A stretch of 64,000 bases of DNA from DAOUKH01 sp965261455. Lineage in GTDB: Bacteria; Chloroflexota; Dehalococcoidia; SHYB01. Positions 8,550 to 16,930 of the stretch are shown here, piece by piece (positions within the stretch are counted from its first letter, which is position 1; the number at the start of each line of letters is the position of its first letter). The notes under the pieces were generated by a model. It saw only the letters and a list, made by a program, of their open reading frames with translations, made no database searches and had not been told where the DNA came from. The stretch covers positions 3,286,001 to 3,350,000 of the forward strand of contig OZ253453.1 in NCBI GenBank assembly GCA_965261455.1. Direction: 5' to 3'. A program made the translations under genes and the position numbers.

Positions 8550-9529
8550 GGTATCCGCTCCCGCAGCGGCGGCCTGGGACTGGGCTCGCCGCCGTTCGCC
8601 GCCTCGTCGGCAGCGGGCGCTTTCGCCCGCCTTCGCCGTTGCCGTAGCTGCTCGTTCTGCTTGTCGGTCTCCCACACGGGCTCGAAGGCCGCGGTCCACT
8701 GCGTAGGATACTCCACGACGTAACGCTCGACGATAGCGAGCAGCCGGCGGCTCAGCGCCCGGACGCTCTCCTCGGTGGGGCGCTCGCGCTCGACCGCTAT
8801 GGGCGGCTCGATGTGGACGAGGTGCTGCTCGAAGCCCGCGCGCAGACTGATGCTGGGGACCAAGGTGGCCCCGGTACGGAGCGCGAGTTCCGCCGCCCCC
8901 ACCGGCATGAGGGCAGGCTCGCCGAGGAAGTCCATGACGAGACCGTTGCCTTGGACGGCCCGGTCGACGGCGACGCCGACCCATTCGCCGCGCTTCAGCG
9001 CCTTAAACGCGCTCTTCACGCCCGCGGCGGTGGCGGGCTCGAATGTGAGCGATTGGGCGTGGCGCAGGCGCATGGTCAGCGCGAGCAGCCGGGGCGGCTC
9101 GATCATCTCGGCGAGGATCATCGTGGGAGGTACGCCGAGCGCGGGGAAGGCCTGTGTCACTAAGTCGAGGTTGCCCAGGTGGGCGGAGGCGATGATCACG
9201 CCCTTACCCATGTCCTTCGCCGCCTCGTAGTGCTCCAGCCCCTGAAAGTCGATGCCGTCGCGGATCTGGCTGGGCGTGTGGTAGGGCACCCGTGTGAGGT
9301 CGTAGTAGTTGTAGGAGAGATTACGGAAGGACTCTCGAATCATGCGGCTGACGTCGCGGCGAGTGGCGGCGGGGACGATCCGGCGCAGGTTCAACGCGGT
9401 GGTGCGCCGCGACCGTCTGGCGAAGACGAAAGCCAATTCGGCCATGAGGTTTGCGCACAAGCGCCGCACCGGCCGCGGAAGCGGCGCGATGAACGTCGCG
9501 GTGAACAACATGAGGTAGTAGCGCCACAT
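8546..9529 (-). CDS. LpxL/PatA-type lipid acyltransferase
   Basis: 327 residues from the ATG at 9529 (MWRYYLMLFTATFIAPLP); an earlier in-frame ATG at 9595 adds 22 Arg-rich residues and is less likely. The LPLAT superfamily HX4D catalytic motif is HLGNLD at 117-122. Family members are the lauroyl/myristoyl lipid A acyltransferases and the PIM acyltransferase PatA. The flanking PimA-like and phosphatidyltransferase genes favour the PatA-like role, membrane associated on the cytoplasmic side. The C-terminal ~40 residues are basic and Pro-rich. It overlaps the glycosyltransferase gene by 4 bases, indicating translational coupling. Confidence 0.82.
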   Translation of the reverse strand: MWRYYLMLFTATFIAPLPRPVRRLCANLMAELAFVFARRSRRTTALNLRRIVPAATRRDVSRMIRESFRNLSYNYYDLTRVPYHTPSQIRDGIDFQGLEHYEAAKDMGKGVIIASAHLGNLDLVTQAFPALGVPPTMILAEMIEPPRLLALTMRLRHAQSLTFEPATAAGVKSAFKALKRGEWVGVAVDRAVQGNGLVMDFLGEPALMPVGAAELALRTGATLVPSISLRAGFEQHLVHIEPPIAVERERPTEESVRALSRRLLAIVERYVVEYPTQWTAAFEPVWETDKQNEQLRQRRRRAKAPAADEAANGGEPSPRPPLRERIP

Positions 9530-9673
9530 ATGCTCGCGGCGACGTCCGCTGGGACGGCGCCGCCGCATGGTACTACAGCGCTGGGGAGCGGGCAAAAGGC
9601 GGCGGGCGGCGCGTGCCCTCGCAGGACGAATCTAGGTGCGGCCCTGCGCCAATAGACCGGACGGACTATCGCC

Positions 9674-10243
9674 TTACGCAGCTTTTCCTTCTGCACCTGC
9701 TTCGGCACACCTCTCGGCTAGGTGAAGAAGTCGATCGCGCATCTGCTCCCACGCTAAACCCTCGATCTCCCTCGGGTGCGGGGGGCTGGCTGGGAGAGCG
9801 ATATCCATCACAAGCATCACAGTCTGTTGGGCGGGGTCTGTGTCGCTCGCAAGAGAAATTTGAAAGTGTGCCGTCGCCTTCTCCCTGCTGTCACTGCCAT
9901 AGGGCTTGGCAACAGACTCAAACTCCAATGGCAATGACAGGTCCCTCAAGAGCGCAGCCCAGTGGTCGAATTCCAGCCCTGGAATAGGCTCTAGGGCTCT
10001 TTGGTTGCATATGGCTGCTAGCCGTAGAAGGCGATAGCGCATGTACTGCCACGCGGTCTTAGCGATGCTCTCGGTCGACGTGTCGGCGTGCGGGATGACC
10101 ATCGCAGTCTTCGCGATTATCTTTTCGGCCCCGCCGATATCCGTTGCGAGGGAAATCTCGAAATTCGCCGTCGTTGTCCAACGACCCGGCTCAAGAAGCA
10201 GGTCAATGTCGTCGAGGTCTCGTTGCAGCTGTTCTTCGGTCAA
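9674..10243 (-). CDS. hypothetical protein with an internal duplication
   Basis: 189 residues from a TTG preceded by AAGGGG. I do not recognise the family. The protein is two copies of a ~58-residue module: ANFEISLATD (26-35) matches AHFQISLASD (125-134), and AWQYMRYRLLRLAAIC (64-79) matches AWEQMRDRLLHLAERC (164-179), at a constant offset of about 100. Each module reads as beta strands followed by a helix. There is no signal peptide or membrane helix. It lies 79 bp after a zinc ribbon gene and is probably co-transcribed with it. Base composition is visibly less GC-rich than its neighbours, which suggests transfer. Confidence 0.75.
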   Translation of the reverse strand: MTEEQLQRDLDDIDLLLEPGRWTTTANFEISLATDIGGAEKIIAKTAMVIPHADTSTESIAKTAWQYMRYRLLRLAAICNQRALEPIPGLEFDHWAALLRDLSLPLEFESVAKPYGSDSREKATAHFQISLASDTDPAQQTVMLVMDIALPASPPHPREIEGLAWEQMRDRLLHLAERCAEAGAEGKAA

Positions 10244-10322
10244 TGGGTTCCCCTTCCCGAAAGCGGCTGGCGGACATCGGTGGTGTCCGTCAGCGGTGGC
10301 TTGCTTGCTTGGGTGGCTGAGA

Positions 10323-10469
10323 TCAACACCTCATGTAGACGGTCTGCTGCCCACGCCCGCAGTTGCCGCACGGAGGCAAACGATCAGTTCTGTCGTCTAG
10401 ATGGACCCTCCAGTTGCAATTCGTGCAGCAGTAGGTTCCTATTCCGGGCTGTTCCCCGATGCTGTACAT
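10323..10469 (-). CDS. small zinc ribbon protein (48 aa)
   Basis: Short gene with strong signals: ATG at 10467-10469, an AAGGAGA Shine-Dalgarno (10477-10483) 7 bases before it, and a promoter further upstream. The product begins MYSIGEQPGIGTYCC; two CxxC knuckles, C15-x2-C18 and C34-x2-C37, are separated by 15 residues as in rubredoxin-like zinc ribbons. It resembles small bacterial zinc ribbon proteins that begin with a 'pGexvP.sGiY.C..C' pattern, function unknown. The next gene downstream is the duplicated hypothetical. Confidence 0.75.
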   Translation of the reverse strand: MYSIGEQPGIGTYCCTNCNWRVHLDDRTDRLPPCGNCGRGQQTVYMRC

Positions 10470-10535
10470 GATCTGTTCTCCTTGGCTCTTCTACCATGTA
10501 ACTTGTATATCGCTCTACGTGATATGATATATAGC

Positions 10536-10564
10536 ACTCTAGCGAGCATATGCCATTAAGTCAA
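10536..10564 (-). promoter_or_regulatory. sigma70-type promoter of the zinc ribbon / hypothetical pair
   Basis: On the minus strand: -35 TTGACT (10559-10564), 17-bp spacer, -10 TAGAGT (10536-10541). Transcription would start about 60 bases before the zinc ribbon ATG. The region between holds AT-rich sequence (TATATATCATAT), rare in this genome. Confidence 0.65.
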
Positions 10565-10666
10565 GCCCTACTGGACGACGCATTTTGTATCAGCCAGTGA
10601 TAGTAAGGATCCCACCGAGAGAGGAGAGGGCTGTGCCGCCTACGCCCGTTCTCCAAGTCCTTGCCG

Positions 10667-10923
10667 TTGAAAGGAGGGGCCGGAGCGGCGCCCTGTTGGC
10701 GCCGGCGCGCCTGACGGCGCGTGCCATCTCTCCGTCTCTCCCAGTGGGAGACCTTTGCGTAACCCTCGTCGCGGAGGGAGCGGGCGCCCACAAGGGACGC
10801 CCCTACGGGAGGGGATGGATCCCCGCGTTCGCTGGAATGACGGATACGGGCGGGTTGCGAATGGCCTCCAACGGAAAGAGGCTTGGGGGCTCCTCCCAGA
10901 GGGAGCAGCGGTGGGATGAAGGC
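10667..10923 (+). repeat. dispersed intergenic repeat, degenerate copy F
   Basis: Contains CTCTCCCAGTGGGAG followed by ACCTTTGCGTAACC, as at the start of type 1 copies, then unrelated sequence including GGGCGCCC...ACGCCCCTACGGG and a further AGAGGCTT/CCCAGAGGG arm. It fills the space between the AT-rich patch and the end of truB; no gene is seen there. Confidence 0.65.
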
Positions 10924-11811
10924 CTAGTGGGCGAAGACTTTGGTGGGGCGCCAGGCGTTTTCTTCGGCGTCGAAGCGGAGGAGGGCGACGAGGTCGCCGT
11001 CGTCGTTGAAGGCGCGGCAGAGGGCGTCGGCCTCGGCGGCGGCACCGTTTGGGGCTACCGGCTTGCCGTGGATGATGTCCTGCCGCGCTTCGGCGTCGAC
11101 GATGGCCGCGGGCAGGTGGAGGAGCGGGGCGTCGAGCGGCTCGAGGCAGGTCTCTAGGTACCCGCCTAAGGCGGCGTCGTGGAGGGCCTCGATGGTGAGG
11201 GCGTCTTCGATGAGGAAGGGCCCGGTGCGGGTGCGCTCCAAGGCGGCGAGGTGGGCGCCGCAGCCCAGCGCTTCGCCTAGGTCGTGGGCGATGGAGCGGA
11301 CGTAGGTCCCGTGGCCGCATTCGATTTCGATGACGGCGAGGCCCGTCGACCACTCGGTGAGCTCGATGCTCATCACCTCGACCTCGCGGGGCTCCGGGGC
11401 CTCGGCGCGGCCTTCGCGGGCGAGCTCGTAGCTGCGGCGGCCGTCCTTCTTCAAGGCGCTAAACGCCGGAGGGCGCTGCTGGATCCGTCCGCGGAACGCC
11501 GTCAGCGCCACCGCCACCTCGTCCGGGCCGACCGCCGACGCGTCGGCCTCGCGCGTTACCTCGCCCTCGGCGTCGTAGGTGTTGGTCGAGACGCCCAAAC
11601 GAACCTCGGCGCGGTAGGCCTTGGTACCGTGGAGCAGGAACTCGCTGACCCGAGTCGCCCGGCCGAGGAAGATGGGCAGGACGCCGCTGGCCAAGGGGTC
11701 GAGGGTGCCGCCGTGTCCGACGCGCTTCTGGCCGCTCAGCCGTTTTACCAGGCGGACGATGTCGAAGGAGGTGGGGCCGGGGGGCTTGTCGACGTTGAGT
11801 ATGCCGTCCAT
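10924..11811 (-). CDS. truB: tRNA pseudouridine-55 synthase
   Basis: 295 residues from the ATG at 11811, giving the typical N-terminus MDGILNVDKPPGPTSFDIV. The catalytic motif GHGGTLDPLASGVLPI places the active Asp at residue 38; RPPAFSALKKDGRR and GHGTYVRSIAHDLG are further TruB signatures. It makes pseudouridine 55 in the T-loop of tRNAs. The C-terminal ~80 residues form a diverged PUA-like end. It follows rbfA by 11 bp, the usual rbfA-truB pairing. Confidence 0.96.
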   Translation of the reverse strand: MDGILNVDKPPGPTSFDIVRLVKRLSGQKRVGHGGTLDPLASGVLPIFLGRATRVSEFLLHGTKAYRAEVRLGVSTNTYDAEGEVTREADASAVGPDEVAVALTAFRGRIQQRPPAFSALKKDGRRSYELAREGRAEAPEPREVEVMSIELTEWSTGLAVIEIECGHGTYVRSIAHDLGEALGCGAHLAALERTRTGPFLIEDALTIEALHDAALGGYLETCLEPLDAPLLHLPAAIVDAEARQDIIHGKPVAPNGAAAEADALCRAFNDDGDLVALLRFDAEENAWRPTKVFAH

Positions 11812-11822
11812 GCGGCCCGCCG

Positions 11823-12203
11823 CTAGGGCGCGTCGGCCCCCGGCTCCGTATCGCCGCCGCCGTCCTCCGACTCTCGCATCAGGTTGAGCAGGCGGCTGCC
11901 CTCCTCGATGGAGTCGTCCCGCTGGAAGGTCATGAAGGGGATGTACTTCATGGTGCGGAGACGGGCCTTGAGCTCGTGGCGTAGACGAGACGCCGCGGCC
12001 TCCAGACCCTCGACCGCGGCGTTGCGCTGTTCGTCCGTTCCCAGGGTCGAGACGTAGACCTTCGCCGAGCGCAGGTCGGGCGTTACCGTGACCTCGGTGA
12101 TCGACGTGAGTCCGGACAGACGCGGGTCGCGCAGATCGCGCATGGCCTCGCTGAGCTCCTCGCGCAGGAGGTCGTTGAGTCGCTGTTGCCGGCGGTTCGT
12201 CAT
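11823..12203 (-). CDS. rbfA: 30S ribosome-binding factor A
   Basis: 126 residues, ATG start. The RbfA KH-like fold is recognised from RLNDLLREELSEAM, DPRLSGLTSITEVTVTPD and the following AKVYVS. It binds free 30S subunits in late 16S maturation and cold adaptation. The last ~15 residues are acidic and Gly/Asp rich. It sits directly before truB; the gene upstream is the VWA protein of a MoxR-VWA pair, 53 bp away. Confidence 0.95.
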   Translation of the reverse strand: MTNRRQQRLNDLLREELSEAMRDLRDPRLSGLTSITEVTVTPDLRSAKVYVSTLGTDEQRNAAVEGLEAAASRLRHELKARLRTMKYIPFMTFQRDDSIEEGSRLLNLMRESEDGGGDTEPGADAP

Positions 12204-12256
12204 ACGTTAGGAAGCGCCACCCCAAGGCCGCGGGCCGCTCGCGCGGCGGGGCCTCG

Positions 12257-14302
12257 CTACACGACCATTTTACGCTTGCGGCTGCTGAGGTAGTCGACAA
12301 GGATGTACTGCCCCAAGCGGTCGGGTGTGGTGTAGAAGACCCGCCCCCGGTTGATGCGCGTCAGTTGGTCGATGAAATCGATCAAGTAGGAATTGCGGTC
12401 GAGCATGAAGGTGTTGATGACGATGTCCTGCTGGGTGCAGCGGCGAGCCTCGGCGAGCGTCGCCCGGATGGTGCGCGGGCTCGGCGGGTACTGAAGATAG
12501 AGCTGGCCGCCCTCCATGTGGGCCGTCGGCTCGCCGTCGGAGATCATGATGATCTGCTTGGTCCCGCCCTTGATCTTGGACAGGAGCTTCTGCGACACCG
12601 CGAGTCCGTGCTGGATGTTGGTGTAGGGGTCGAACTCGTCCCACGACAGATAGGGGAGGCGGTCGGCCTTGATTTCCCGGGCGTAGGTCGAGAAGCCGAC
12701 GATGAAGAGCTTGTCGCGGGTGAACTTGCTGCGGATGAGGTTGTCCAGCGCGAGGGCGACCTTCTTGGCGGCCATGAAGTTGCCGCGCATCGCCATGGAG
12801 AGGCTGAGGTCGACCATGAGCACCGTCGCCGCCTGTGAGAGCTGCTCGGTGCGGTAGACCTCGAAGTCCTCGGGGCGGATGTGGACGGGCGTGCCGGAAG
12901 CATCCCGCATGATCGCGTTCATGATCGTCCGCTGGAGATGCGGGGTGAAGGTGTCGCCGAACTCGTAGGGCTTGGTCTCGTCGGTGTGTTCGACGCCGGG
13001 GCCGTGGCGCTCGACCTGATGCCCGCCGACACGTTCTTTCTTGATGTAGGCGAAGATCTCTTGCAGCGCCCGCTGCCCCAGCTTCCGCATGCCCTTTGGG
13101 CTGAGCTCGAAGCTGCCGCCGACCTTGCGGATATAGCCCTCGCGTTCGAGGCGGTCGGCGAGCTCGGTTAGTTGGTCGAGGGCCTGACGCGCCTCCGGTC
13201 CCAGGGTCTCTTCGAGCAGGGTGCGGTCGATTTCGTCGGGGGCGCCCTGGCGGGTGCGGCGTATCTGCCGTTCGAGGTCGTCCATGTTCTGGAGTTGGCC
13301 CATAAGGTCGAGCGCGCCGGAGAGGTCGATTTCCTCGTCTCCGGTGAAGGAGTACTGGCGGCTCATCGAGGCCAGGGGGTCCATGTAGTCCATGTTGGCC
13401 GCTAGGCGCCGCATCTCCGCGGCCATCTCCGGCGAGTCCCCGAACGCCGACTGCATGAGGTCTTGAAGCTGTTGGCTTTGGTCGGTGGAGAGGCTGTCGA
13501 GGAGGGACTGTGTCTGGGCCATCTGCCGGCGGAGCCGGTCGAGCAGGTTGTCGAAGTCCTTGGGCGGGTCGTCGCCGAACATGTTCCCCCAGCGTTGCAT
13601 GAAGCCCTCGAAGTCGGGGTCGCCGCCGTTGATCTTCTCCTCGATCATCTCGTTGAGATCGCTCATCATCTCCCGCATGGCGCGCATCTGCTCCGGCGAC
13701 ATCTGTTCGAGGGACTTGGTGATGTCGCGGAAGAACGACTCGGCGGCCTGGCGGCGCAGGGTGTTCAAGAGATCGTCGAACTCGGCCTTGGCCTCGGCGT
13801 CCATGAACTCGTAGCCGCGGAGCGCCTCGATGGCCTGGGCCGGATCGTCCCGCGGGACGGCGTCGAGCGACTCGCGGCTGCGCGACGCCCGGCGTTCCAA
13901 GTCCTCGGCGAGCTTGCGCCGCACCTCGGGGTCGAGGCCCAACGCCTCTCCCGCGTCCTCTGCGCGCAGGGCTTGCGAGCGGTCGAGCTCCCGTTGCAGG
14001 CCGCGTTCCTCTTTCTCAAAGATCGAGTCGAGCTTGGCGCGGATGTCGTCGAGCGCGGAGTCGAGGTTGTACTGCTTCATGGTGTCCCGCCGCCGCTTCT
14101 GGAGCCGGTCGAGCAGGCCTTGGAGCCCCATGCCGCGCTCACCGAAGGGTTGGGGAAGCCCGGAGCGCATCAGGGCGCGGAGGGCGGCGTTGATGTCGCC
14201 GTGTTGGAGGAGCTGGTCGGAGAGCTCCCCCATGATGGCGCTATCGTCGGGAGGGAAGACCTGCTGGCGCCCATCCCAACGGGAATAGCGGTAGGCGGGC
14301 AT
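12257..14302 (-). CDS. VWA-domain protein, partner of a MoxR/ChlI-like ATPase
   Basis: 681 residues from the ATG at 14302 (MPAYRYSRWDGRQQVF), two bases after the ATPase stop codon. Residues ~60-330 are strongly helical, charged and Met/Gln rich, likely coiled coil. The C-terminal ~200 residues are a VWA domain with MIDAS residues (MVDLSLSM, a TNIQHGL segment, ISDGEP). It matches the widespread uncharacterised VWA family coupled to ChlI-like ATPases, here presumably a second ATPase-adaptor complex. No client gene is obvious; rbfA-truB follow on the same strand. Confidence 0.88.
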   Translation of the reverse strand: MPAYRYSRWDGRQQVFPPDDSAIMGELSDQLLQHGDINAALRALMRSGLPQPFGERGMGLQGLLDRLQKRRRDTMKQYNLDSALDDIRAKLDSIFEKEERGLQRELDRSQALRAEDAGEALGLDPEVRRKLAEDLERRASRSRESLDAVPRDDPAQAIEALRGYEFMDAEAKAEFDDLLNTLRRQAAESFFRDITKSLEQMSPEQMRAMREMMSDLNEMIEEKINGGDPDFEGFMQRWGNMFGDDPPKDFDNLLDRLRRQMAQTQSLLDSLSTDQSQQLQDLMQSAFGDSPEMAAEMRRLAANMDYMDPLASMSRQYSFTGDEEIDLSGALDLMGQLQNMDDLERQIRRTRQGAPDEIDRTLLEETLGPEARQALDQLTELADRLEREGYIRKVGGSFELSPKGMRKLGQRALQEIFAYIKKERVGGHQVERHGPGVEHTDETKPYEFGDTFTPHLQRTIMNAIMRDASGTPVHIRPEDFEVYRTEQLSQAATVLMVDLSLSMAMRGNFMAAKKVALALDNLIRSKFTRDKLFIVGFSTYAREIKADRLPYLSWDEFDPYTNIQHGLAVSQKLLSKIKGGTKQIIMISDGEPTAHMEGGQLYLQYPPSPRTIRATLAEARRCTQQDIVINTFMLDRNSYLIDFIDQLTRINRGRVFYTTPDRLGQYILVDYLSSRKRKMVV

Positions 14303-14304
14303 GG

Positions 14305-15705
14305 CTACCCCCGGTAGCGGAAGGCGCCTTCGACCCTGTCGCGGTTGAGCCGGCGGTTGAGGTGGAGTCCTTCGAGGATGAACTCGATGGCCGAGGCGGT
14401 GCTCGCGGCGTCCTCGGGCGTCTTGAGCGCCGCGACCGCCGTCTGCAGCTCGGGGATGCGGGCGAGGGATTTCACGTAGGACTTCGAAGGCACGTCCTCG
14501 CCGGCGTCGAACGAGAGGCCCTCGTCGAACTTGGCGACCAGCGGTTCGAGGTCGTGGAGGTCCGCGTAGCGGCCGAAGGTATTGAGGCACGCCTTCTTCA
14601 CGAGCTCTTCGAGTACCCGTCCCTCGCGGCCTTCCTCGACGCTCTCCAACTCGATCTTGCCGTTGGTGGAGGCGAGGAGGAATTGGAGGTCGGTGATGCG
14701 GGGCGCCGCGGGGTTTTCCTTGGCGCGGATCGCCCGCCGCACCGCGTTACTCACCATGTTCTCGTAGTTGCAGATCGAGACCCGGACGCTGACTCCGGAG
14801 CGCTGGTTGATGTCGGGGCTGCGGCGGGCCAGCCCGGTAATCTCGGCGATGATTTCCTTCATGTACTCGGGAACGTGGGTGTCGACGCCCGCGTCGATTT
14901 CGGAGACTTCTTGCTCGACGATGCGGAGTTCCTGCGCAATGTCCTTGGGGTAGTGCGTCCGTATCAAGGAGCCGTAGCGGTCCTTAAGCGGCGTGATGAT
15001 GCGGCCGCGGTTGGTGTAGTCCTCGGGGTTCGCGCTCGCTACGACGTAGACGTCGAGGGGCAGCCGCACGCGGTAGCCCTTGATCTGGATGTCGCGCTCC
15101 TCCATGAGGTTGAACAGCCCCACCTGGATGCGTTCGGTGAGGTCGGGGAGCTCGTTGATGCAGAAGAGACCGCGGTTGTTGCGCGGTATCAGGCCGTAGT
15201 GGATGGTCAGCTCGTCGGAGAGATACCGGCCTTCGGCTACCTTGATGGGGTCTACTTCGCCGATGAGGTCGGCCATGGTGATGTCGGGCGTGGCGAGCTT
15301 CTCGGCGTAGCGTTCCTCGCGGTTGAGCCAGGAGATCGGCGTTTTGTCGCCGAGCGTCTCCACCTGCTCGATACCGAACTTCGAGATGGGACTGAAGGGG
15401 TCGTCGTTGATCTCGCTGCCCGCGATCACGGGAATCCACTCGTCGAGCAGGCTGATCATGGCGCGAATCAGCCGTGTCTTCGCCTGGCCGCGCTCGCCGA
15501 GCAGGATGACGTCATGCTGAGAGAGGACGGCGTTCTCGATCTGGGGAACGACGGTGTCTTCGTAGCCGACGATGCCGGGGAAGAGGTCTTCGCCCTTCTT
15601 GATCTTGGCGATGAGGTTGCGGCGGAGCTCCTGCTTTACCGTCGAGCTTCGGTACGCGCTCCGCTTCAATGCGCCGAGGGTCCGGGCTTTCGGGGGTCGT
15701 CGCAT
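14305..15705 (-). CDS. MoxR/magnesium chelatase ChlI-like AAA+ ATPase
   Basis: 466 residues; ATG start with an AGGAG 9 bases upstream. Walker A is GERGQAKT (around 70-77). The Walker B-like segment GLFCINELPDL has Asn-Glu where ChlI proteins have Asp-Glu; this NELPDL form is, as far as I recall, usual in the family. Downstream are ASANPEDYTNRGR (sensor 1 region) and DRYGSLIRTHYP. Together with the VWA gene 2 bp downstream it forms a two-gene ATPase/VWA module, distinct from the CbbQ/CbbO-like pair at the start of the window. The cellular target is unknown. Confidence 0.88.
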   Translation of the reverse strand: MRRPPKARTLGALKRSAYRSSTVKQELRRNLIAKIKKGEDLFPGIVGYEDTVVPQIENAVLSQHDVILLGERGQAKTRLIRAMISLLDEWIPVIAGSEINDDPFSPISKFGIEQVETLGDKTPISWLNREERYAEKLATPDITMADLIGEVDPIKVAEGRYLSDELTIHYGLIPRNNRGLFCINELPDLTERIQVGLFNLMEERDIQIKGYRVRLPLDVYVVASANPEDYTNRGRIITPLKDRYGSLIRTHYPKDIAQELRIVEQEVSEIDAGVDTHVPEYMKEIIAEITGLARRSPDINQRSGVSVRVSICNYENMVSNAVRRAIRAKENPAAPRITDLQFLLASTNGKIELESVEEGREGRVLEELVKKACLNTFGRYADLHDLEPLVAKFDEGLSFDAGEDVPSKSYVKSLARIPELQTAVAALKTPEDAASTASAIEFILEGLHLNRRLNRDRVEGAFRYRG

Positions 15706-15849
15706 TCGTCGTCGCTCCTGAGGGAAGGGCCTGTCTAGGGGTCCGCCGTCCTGGGGACGTCTGGCGCCGCGAGGCCGCGGGGGCCCTTGAAGCGGGCCGC
15801 GGCGCCAGTATACCGGCGCGATTCCGGCTCCGGCAAGTGCGCGTGTCGC

Positions 15850-16209
15850 TCAGCGGTCCAGGGTCACCGTGACCTGTGCTTTACCGGTCCGAGCCTCGCC
15901 AAAAGGCGGCTTCGGCTTCCGCACCGTCACCACCACGCGCTCGGGGCCGAGCTCGTCGCGGATGCGGCCCGCGATCTCGCCCGCCAGACGTTCCAGCAGG
16001 CGGCGGCTCGGCCCCTGGATGACCTCCTCGACGATGGCGTGGGCGCGGGCGTAGTCGATGGTGTCGGCGAGCTGGTCGGAGGCGCGGGCCTTGGAGAGAT
16101 CGGCGTGCATGGCGAGGTCGACCTCGAACGTCTGCCCCTCGGCGCGCTCCGACTCATGTTCGCCGTGCCGCCCGAAGCACTCGATGCCGCGAAGCTCGAT
16201 GACGTCCAC
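15850..16209 (-). CDS. folB: dihydroneopterin aldolase
   Basis: 119 residues, GTG start. FolB signature: MDVIELRGIECFGRHG then E-rich EGQTFEVDLAM and SDQLADTIDYA. The enzyme converts dihydroneopterin to 6-hydroxymethyl-dihydropterin in folate synthesis; the conserved Glu after FGRHGE and the C-terminal VRKPKPP-type strand are present. It follows the LON-domain gene by 15 bp. No other folate gene is in the window. Confidence 0.93.
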   Translation of the reverse strand: MDVIELRGIECFGRHGEHESERAEGQTFEVDLAMHADLSKARASDQLADTIDYARAHAIVEEVIQGPSRRLLERLAGEIAGRIRDELGPERVVVTVRKPKPPFGEARTGKAQVTVTLDR

Positions 16210-16224
16210 GCGCCTTGCCCCGGC

Positions 16225-16920
16225 CTAGTTCGGAGAGATCCGGTCGCTCAGATCGCCCCGACCGCCGGACTCAGGCTTCCCCTTCCCCTGCTGTTGGAGA
16301 TAGAGGATTGCTTGCAGGGCCTTGTTCTCGCGGGCGAGCATTGCCGCCTCCCGCTTCAGGCGTTCGAGGGCGCTCGGCTCTTCCAAGAGGACCTGCTTCT
16401 CCGGCATACGCACGGCGAGGATGTTGGCCACGATGTAGGAGAGTCGTTCGGGGTCGTCGGTGGAGAGGTCCATGGGTGGGGGCTCTCCGCCGTAGATCCC
16501 CTTGAGCACCTCGACGTGGGCCTCGAAGCGCCGCCGCACCGTCTCCATCAGCGTTGCCATGCCCTCGCCGCTCTCCGAGACATGCTCGATCGGCTCGATC
16601 TCGCCGCGCATGTAGGGGCTGACCTGGGTGACGCGGAGCAGGCGGAAGGGAGTGTCGCCCACCGTGTTGAGGTTATAGCGTCCGTCGGGGAAGCGTTGGG
16701 CTTCGACGATCTTGGCCATCGTGCCGATCTCGAAGGGCGCCGCGGGGCCGCCCACCTCGCGGCCCTCCTTGATGAGCACCACGCCGAACCCCGCGCCTTG
16801 CTCCAAGCACTCGCTGATCATCAGCTTGTACCGCTCCTCGAAGATGCGGAGCGGCAGGGGCTGGGTGGGAAAGAGGACCACGCCCAAGGGGAATAGCGGC
16901 GTATCGGCAGGCTGGCTCAT
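16225..16920 (-). CDS. LON substrate-binding domain protein
   Basis: 231 residues. The whole N-terminal part (LFPLGVVLFPTQPLPLRIFE, then ERYKLMI and GTMAKIVEAQRFPDGRYNL) is the N-terminal domain of Lon protease as a stand-alone protein; no AAA+ or protease domain follows. The last ~60 residues are a helix rich in Glu/Lys/Arg and a Gln-rich tail. Stand-alone versions are widespread with no settled role. It lies 10 bp after surE and 15 bp before folB. Confidence 0.9.
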   Translation of the reverse strand: MSQPADTPLFPLGVVLFPTQPLPLRIFEERYKLMISECLEQGAGFGVVLIKEGREVGGPAAPFEIGTMAKIVEAQRFPDGRYNLNTVGDTPFRLLRVTQVSPYMRGEIEPIEHVSESGEGMATLMETVRRRFEAHVEVLKGIYGGEPPPMDLSTDDPERLSYIVANILAVRMPEKQVLLEEPSALERLKREAAMLARENKALQAILYLQQQGKGKPESGGRGDLSDRISPN

Positions 16921-16930
16921 GGCCGCGCCA

